From Leptasterias polaris (Eukaryota; Echinodermata; Asteroidea; Forcipulatida; Asteriidae): a DNA stretch of 64,000 nucleotides. The stretch spans positions 2,294,001-2,358,000 of the forward strand of contig JAZGTN010000192.1 in assembly GCA_037783415.1 (NCBI GenBank). The letters run 5' to 3'. Both the position numbers and the translations under genes were made by a program. How positions within the stretch are numbered: the stretch's first letter is position 1; the number at the start of each line of letters is the position of its first letter. Shown one piece after another: positions 61,880 to 64,000 of the stretch. The notes beneath the pieces are model-generated. The model saw only the letters and a program-made list of their open reading frames with translations. It was not told where the DNA came from and did no database searches.

Positions 61880-64000
61880 GCACTATTTCTTGGCCTTTTT
61901 TAAAACTTTCATTTTCTTTAGGTAGGGGTGACTCTCTGGCCGCTAGCGCGGTCTAGAAATGTCTCTCCGCCCCAAGAATTCGGTCACATGACCCCTTGAA
62001 CTTAACCTACGAGTAGTGTAAAATTTGTGCCAATCCAAAAATGATGTCAGGTTGATTTGAGCGTACTTACTTTGAAGTTGCTTGAAAAGGTCTCATTTTC
62101 TTTGGGTAGGGGTGACTCTCTGGCCGCTAGCGCGGTCTAGAAATGTCTCTCCGCCCCAAGAATTCGGTCACATGACCCCTTGAACTTAACCTACGAGTAG
62201 TGTAAAATTTGTGCCAATCCAAAAATGATGTCAGGTTGATTTGAGCGTACTTACTTTGAAGTTGCTTGAAAACGTCTCATTTTCTTTGGGTAGGGGTGAC
62301 TCTCTGGCCGCTAGCGCCGTCTAGAAATGTCTCTCCGCCCCAAGAATTCGGTCACATGACCCCTTGAACTTGACCTACGAGTAGTATAAAATTTGTGCCA
62401 ATCCAAAAATTATGTCAGGTTGATTTGAGCGTACTTACTTTGAATTTGCTTGAAAACTTCTCAATTTCTTTGGGTAGGGGTGACTCTCTGGCCGCTAGCG
62501 CCGTCTAGAAATGTCTCTCCGCCCAAAGAATTTGGTCACATGACCCCTTAAACTTGACCTACGAGTGGTGTAAAATTTGTGCCAATCCAAAAATGATGTC
62601 AGGTTGATTTGAGCGTACTTGATTTGAATTTGCTTGAAAACTTCTCATTTTCTTTGGGTAGGGGTGACTCTCTGGCCGCTAGCGCGGTCTAGAAATGTCT
62701 CTCCGCCCCAAGATTTCGGTCACATGACCCCTAGAACTTGACCTTCGAGTGGTGTAAATTTTGTGCCAATCCAAAAATGATGTCATGTTGATTTGACCGT
62801 GCTTACTTTGAATTTGTTTTAAAATAGCTCGTTCAACTGAAGTCGCTATTGCGTCGACTTCGGATGGTCCCCGCTCGCTGGTAATTTGCGGTATGAAGAT
62901 GGCGCCTGCTGGCCCTCACATTCTGATTTTCGGATTTGGGAGTATTCAGGGAAGAATCAGGTAATAACATTTGTCTCTCTGGCATGCTGTGATCAGGAGT
63001 TATTGTCAACCGTAGATTTAACTTTATTTCAGGGTCTCAACGTTTTCCGCAGGCACTATTTCTTGGCCCTTTTTAAAACTTTCAATTTCTTTGGGTAGGG
63101 GTGACTCTCTGGCCGCTAGCGCGGTCTAGAAATGTCTCTCCGCCCCAATAATTCGGTCACATGACCCCTTGAACTTGACCTACGAGTAGTATAAAATTTG
63201 TGCCAATCCAAAAATGATGTCAGGTTGATTTGAGCGTACTTACTTTGAATTTGCTTGAAAACTTCTCATTTTTGGGGGGTAGGGGTGACTCTCTGGCCGC
63301 TAGCGCGGTCTAGAAATGTCTCTCCGCCCCAAGAATTCGGTCACATGACCCCTTGAACTTAACCTACGAGTAGTGTAAAATTTGTGCCAATCCAAAAATG
63401 ATGTCAGGTTGATTTGAGCGTACTTACTTTGAAGTTGCTTGAAAAGGTCTCATTTTCTTTGGGTAGGGGTGACTCTCTGGCCGCTAGCGCGGTCTAGAAA
63501 TGTCTCTCCGCCCCAAGAATTCGGTCACATGACCCCTTGAACTTAACCTACGAGTAGTGTAAAATTTGTGCCAATCCAAAAATGATGTCAGGTTGATTTG
63601 AGCGTACTTACTTTGAAGTTGCTTGAAAACGTCTCATTTTCTTTGGGTAGGGGTGACTCTCTGGCCGCTAGCGCCGTCTAGAAATGTCTCTCCGCCCCAA
63701 GAATTCGGTCACATGACCCCTTGAACTTGACCTACGAGTAGTATAAAATTTGTGCCAATCCAAAAATGATGTCAGGTTGATTTGAGCGTACTTACTTTGA
63801 ATTTGCTTGAAAACTTCTCAATTTCTTTGGGTAGGGGTGACTCTCTGGCCGCTAGCGCCGTCTAGAAATGTCTCTCCGCCCAAAGAATTTGGTCACATGA
63901 CCCCTTAAACTTGACCTACGAGTGGTGTAAAATTTGTGCCAATCCAAAAATGATGTCAGGTTGATTTGAGCGTACTTGATTTGAATTTGCTTGAAAACTT
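61880..64000 (+). repeat. 184-bp satellite arranged as a 1357-bp higher-order repeat
   Basis: Units starting GTAGGGGTGACTCTCTGGCC lie at 61922, 62106, 62290, 62474 and 62658. After a 253-bp interruption, more lie at 63095, 63279, 63463, 63647 and 63831; every step is 184 bp. Diagnostic variants (gcGGtc or gcCGtc; cttAacc or cttGacc; gaaGttg or gaaTttg; the CCCAAAGAATTTGG unit) show that the units at 61922, 62106, 62290 and 62474 correspond one-to-one with those at 63279, 63463, 63647 and 63831. Each pair is 1357 bp apart. The array continues past the window. Confidence 0.93.
62893..63129 (+). CDS. Candidate two-exon small gene inside the satellite higher-order unit
   Basis: In the 253-bp non-satellite segment, ATG at 62893 (second ATG 62899, context AAGATGG) opens 22 codons to the donor CAG|GTAATA at 62961. 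A 72-bp stretch with a pyrimidine-rich end then reaches TTTCAG at 63031-63032. Joining the two keeps the frame open into the adjacent 184-bp unit up to TAG at 63127-63129, for 54 codons in total. The first exon starts MKMAPAGPHILIFGFGSIQG. No protein family is recognised. It could be a captured first exon of a host gene, or chance. Confidence 0.3.

Noticed and set aside
1..64000. CRISPR arrays, operons or bacterial-type systems
   Set aside because: The window is clearly a multicellular-animal genome with spliced genes; the tandem repeats lack spacer diversity.

Overview
The window is intron-rich, AT-rich eukaryotic DNA with GT-AG splice sites, long introns, dense short inverted-repeat elements and tRNA-derived SINEs. 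The three recognisable genes are animal genes and their proteins look like deuterostome invertebrate versions. I infer an echinoderm, possibly a sea star. This rests on my impression of the repeat families (TTAA-flanked MITEs, tRNA-Leu-like SINEs) and was not tested by any search.

Region 1 (1-16949, + strand): the 3' half of a KIDINS220/ARMS gene. Five good exons and one likely 27-nt microexon keep perfect reading phase from 6043 to the stop at 16949. They encode the end of the KAP-NTPase region, a linker, a SAM-like domain and a long disordered tail. The ankyrin repeats and transmembrane part lie upstream of the window. Positions 1-6042 are intron and contain a PIF/Harbinger-like element carrying a Myb/SANT-domain remnant. 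Positions 16950 to about 22600 are probable 3' UTR and intergenic DNA. At 24478-24603 there is an orphan TATA promoter with a short first-exon candidate.

Region 2 (27992-49275, - strand): a complete MOSPD2 gene in 14 coding exons whose phases all join, giving 544 residues. It encodes a CRAL-TRIO lipid-binding domain, an MSP (VAP-like, FFAT-binding) domain and a C-terminal membrane anchor. Its introns hold SINEs, LINE tails, several MITE families and a 112-bp minisatellite.

Region 3 (50.9-55.7 kb, + strand): a complete RFXAP homologue in three coding exons (203 residues). Its last exon runs into an 840-bp minisatellite of 23-bp units that appears related to the end of its own coding sequence. 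MOSPD2 and RFXAP are head to head across about 3.9 kb, which also holds a degenerate telomere-like array.

Region 4 (57-64 kb): repeat-dominated. A CR1/L2-like LINE (ORF1 and endonuclease fragments, - strand) is split by a 1.4-kb TA-flanked inverted-repeat element with arrays of subterminal motifs. The window ends inside a 184-bp satellite organised as a 1357-bp higher-order repeat. That repeat embeds a small two-exon open reading frame.

The three genes share no pathway. KIDINS220 is a neurotrophin-signalling scaffold, MOSPD2 an ER contact-site tether, and RFXAP a transcription-factor subunit.
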